Below, in pieces: positions 63,997 to 64,000 of a stretch of DNA of 64,000 nt. The DNA is taken from positions 1,426,001 through 1,490,000 of the forward strand of contig JAGKQI010000090.1 of assembly GCA_018806915.1 (NCBI GenBank), in the 5' to 3' direction. The notes under the pieces are model-generated. The model did no database searches, was not told the DNA's origin, and worked only from the letters and a program-made list of their open reading frames with translations. A program made the position numbers and the translations under genes. The DNA is from Phytophthora colocasiae (lineage: Eukaryota; Oomycota; Peronosporomycetes; Peronosporales; Peronosporaceae). Within the stretch, counting starts at the first letter, position 1. Each line of letters begins with the position of its first letter.

Positions 63997-64000
63997 TATG

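Larger units (their letters stand above)
4757..64000 (+). mobile_element. Gy-A: chromodomain Ty3/Gypsy element, interrupted by B1, B3 and a pogo transposon
   Basis: Parts belonging to the element are 4757-5985, 41537-46624, 60527-62309 and 63999 onward. The order LTR, PBS, gag, protease, RT, RNase H, integrase, chromodomain, antisense gene, PPT, LTR is that of a chromodomain Ty3/Gypsy. Gag and pol carry frameshifts, so it is defective. Its 3' LTR continues beyond the window: the final TG matches the LTR sequence after TTA. Confidence 0.88.

Noticed and set aside
1..64000. Host genes, tRNA or rRNA genes
   Set aside because: Every stretch could be assigned to an element or its flank; I saw no tRNA-like cloverleaf or rRNA core sequence, though I could not run a dedicated search.

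Overview
The window is one nest of transposable elements; I found no host gene. The elements, the GT-AG introns of 60-80 nt and the mix of chromodomain Ty3/Gypsy elements (one family with two RNase H domains), a Copia remnant and an intron-bearing pogo-type DNA transposon suggest an oomycete, most likely a Phytophthora or downy-mildew relative. That is inference from element types, not from a marker gene. I use provisional names: Gy-A, Gy-B (copies B1, B2, B3) and Gy-C.

Layout. Positions 1-5985 hold a tandem array (period about 2.93 kb) of Gy-A LTR, gag, protease and an antisense Copia fragment. The last array LTR (4757-5216) is the 5' LTR of a long Gy-A element that runs to the window end. 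Its gag is split at 5985/41537 by B1 (5986-41536, + strand, target duplication TACT). B1 is split in gag by B2 (9311-23204, - strand, target duplication CGAT) and in its second RNase H by Gy-C (26878-34761, + strand, target duplication AGATC). Gy-A resumes at 41537 with protease, RT, RNase H and integrase. It is split again by B3 (46625-60526, - strand, target duplication CAGA), resumes with its chromodomain, and reaches its 3' LTR at 62029. That LTR is split by a 1.69-kb pogo-like transposon (62310-63996, TA duplication). The target duplications make the nesting order almost unambiguous.

How the elements are built. Gy-A and Gy-B encode gag, protease and pol in frames 0, -1 and 0. Their gag-protease junctions carry classical -1 frameshift heptamers (A-AAA-AAC in Gy-A; G-TTA-AAC directly before the gag UAG in Gy-B) followed by stems. 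Each family also carries a long gene on the opposite strand between pol and the 3' LTR. In Gy-B it is a coiled-coil protein with a conserved C-terminal domain and, in B2/B3, a probable 63-nt intron. In Gy-A and Gy-C it overlaps the chromodomain and stops at the integrase GRLKPY/LLKPY motif.

Two sequence signatures stand out. Gy-A, and more weakly Gy-C, is tiled end to end, LTRs included, with short perfect inverted repeats (6-12 bp arms, short loops) about every 30-40 nt. Differences between Gy-A copies fall mainly in loops. Gy-B is instead saturated with GATC, about 25-40 per kb where I counted against about 4 expected. I know of no published description of either pattern; I consider them, with the antisense genes, the best candidates for undescribed biology here.
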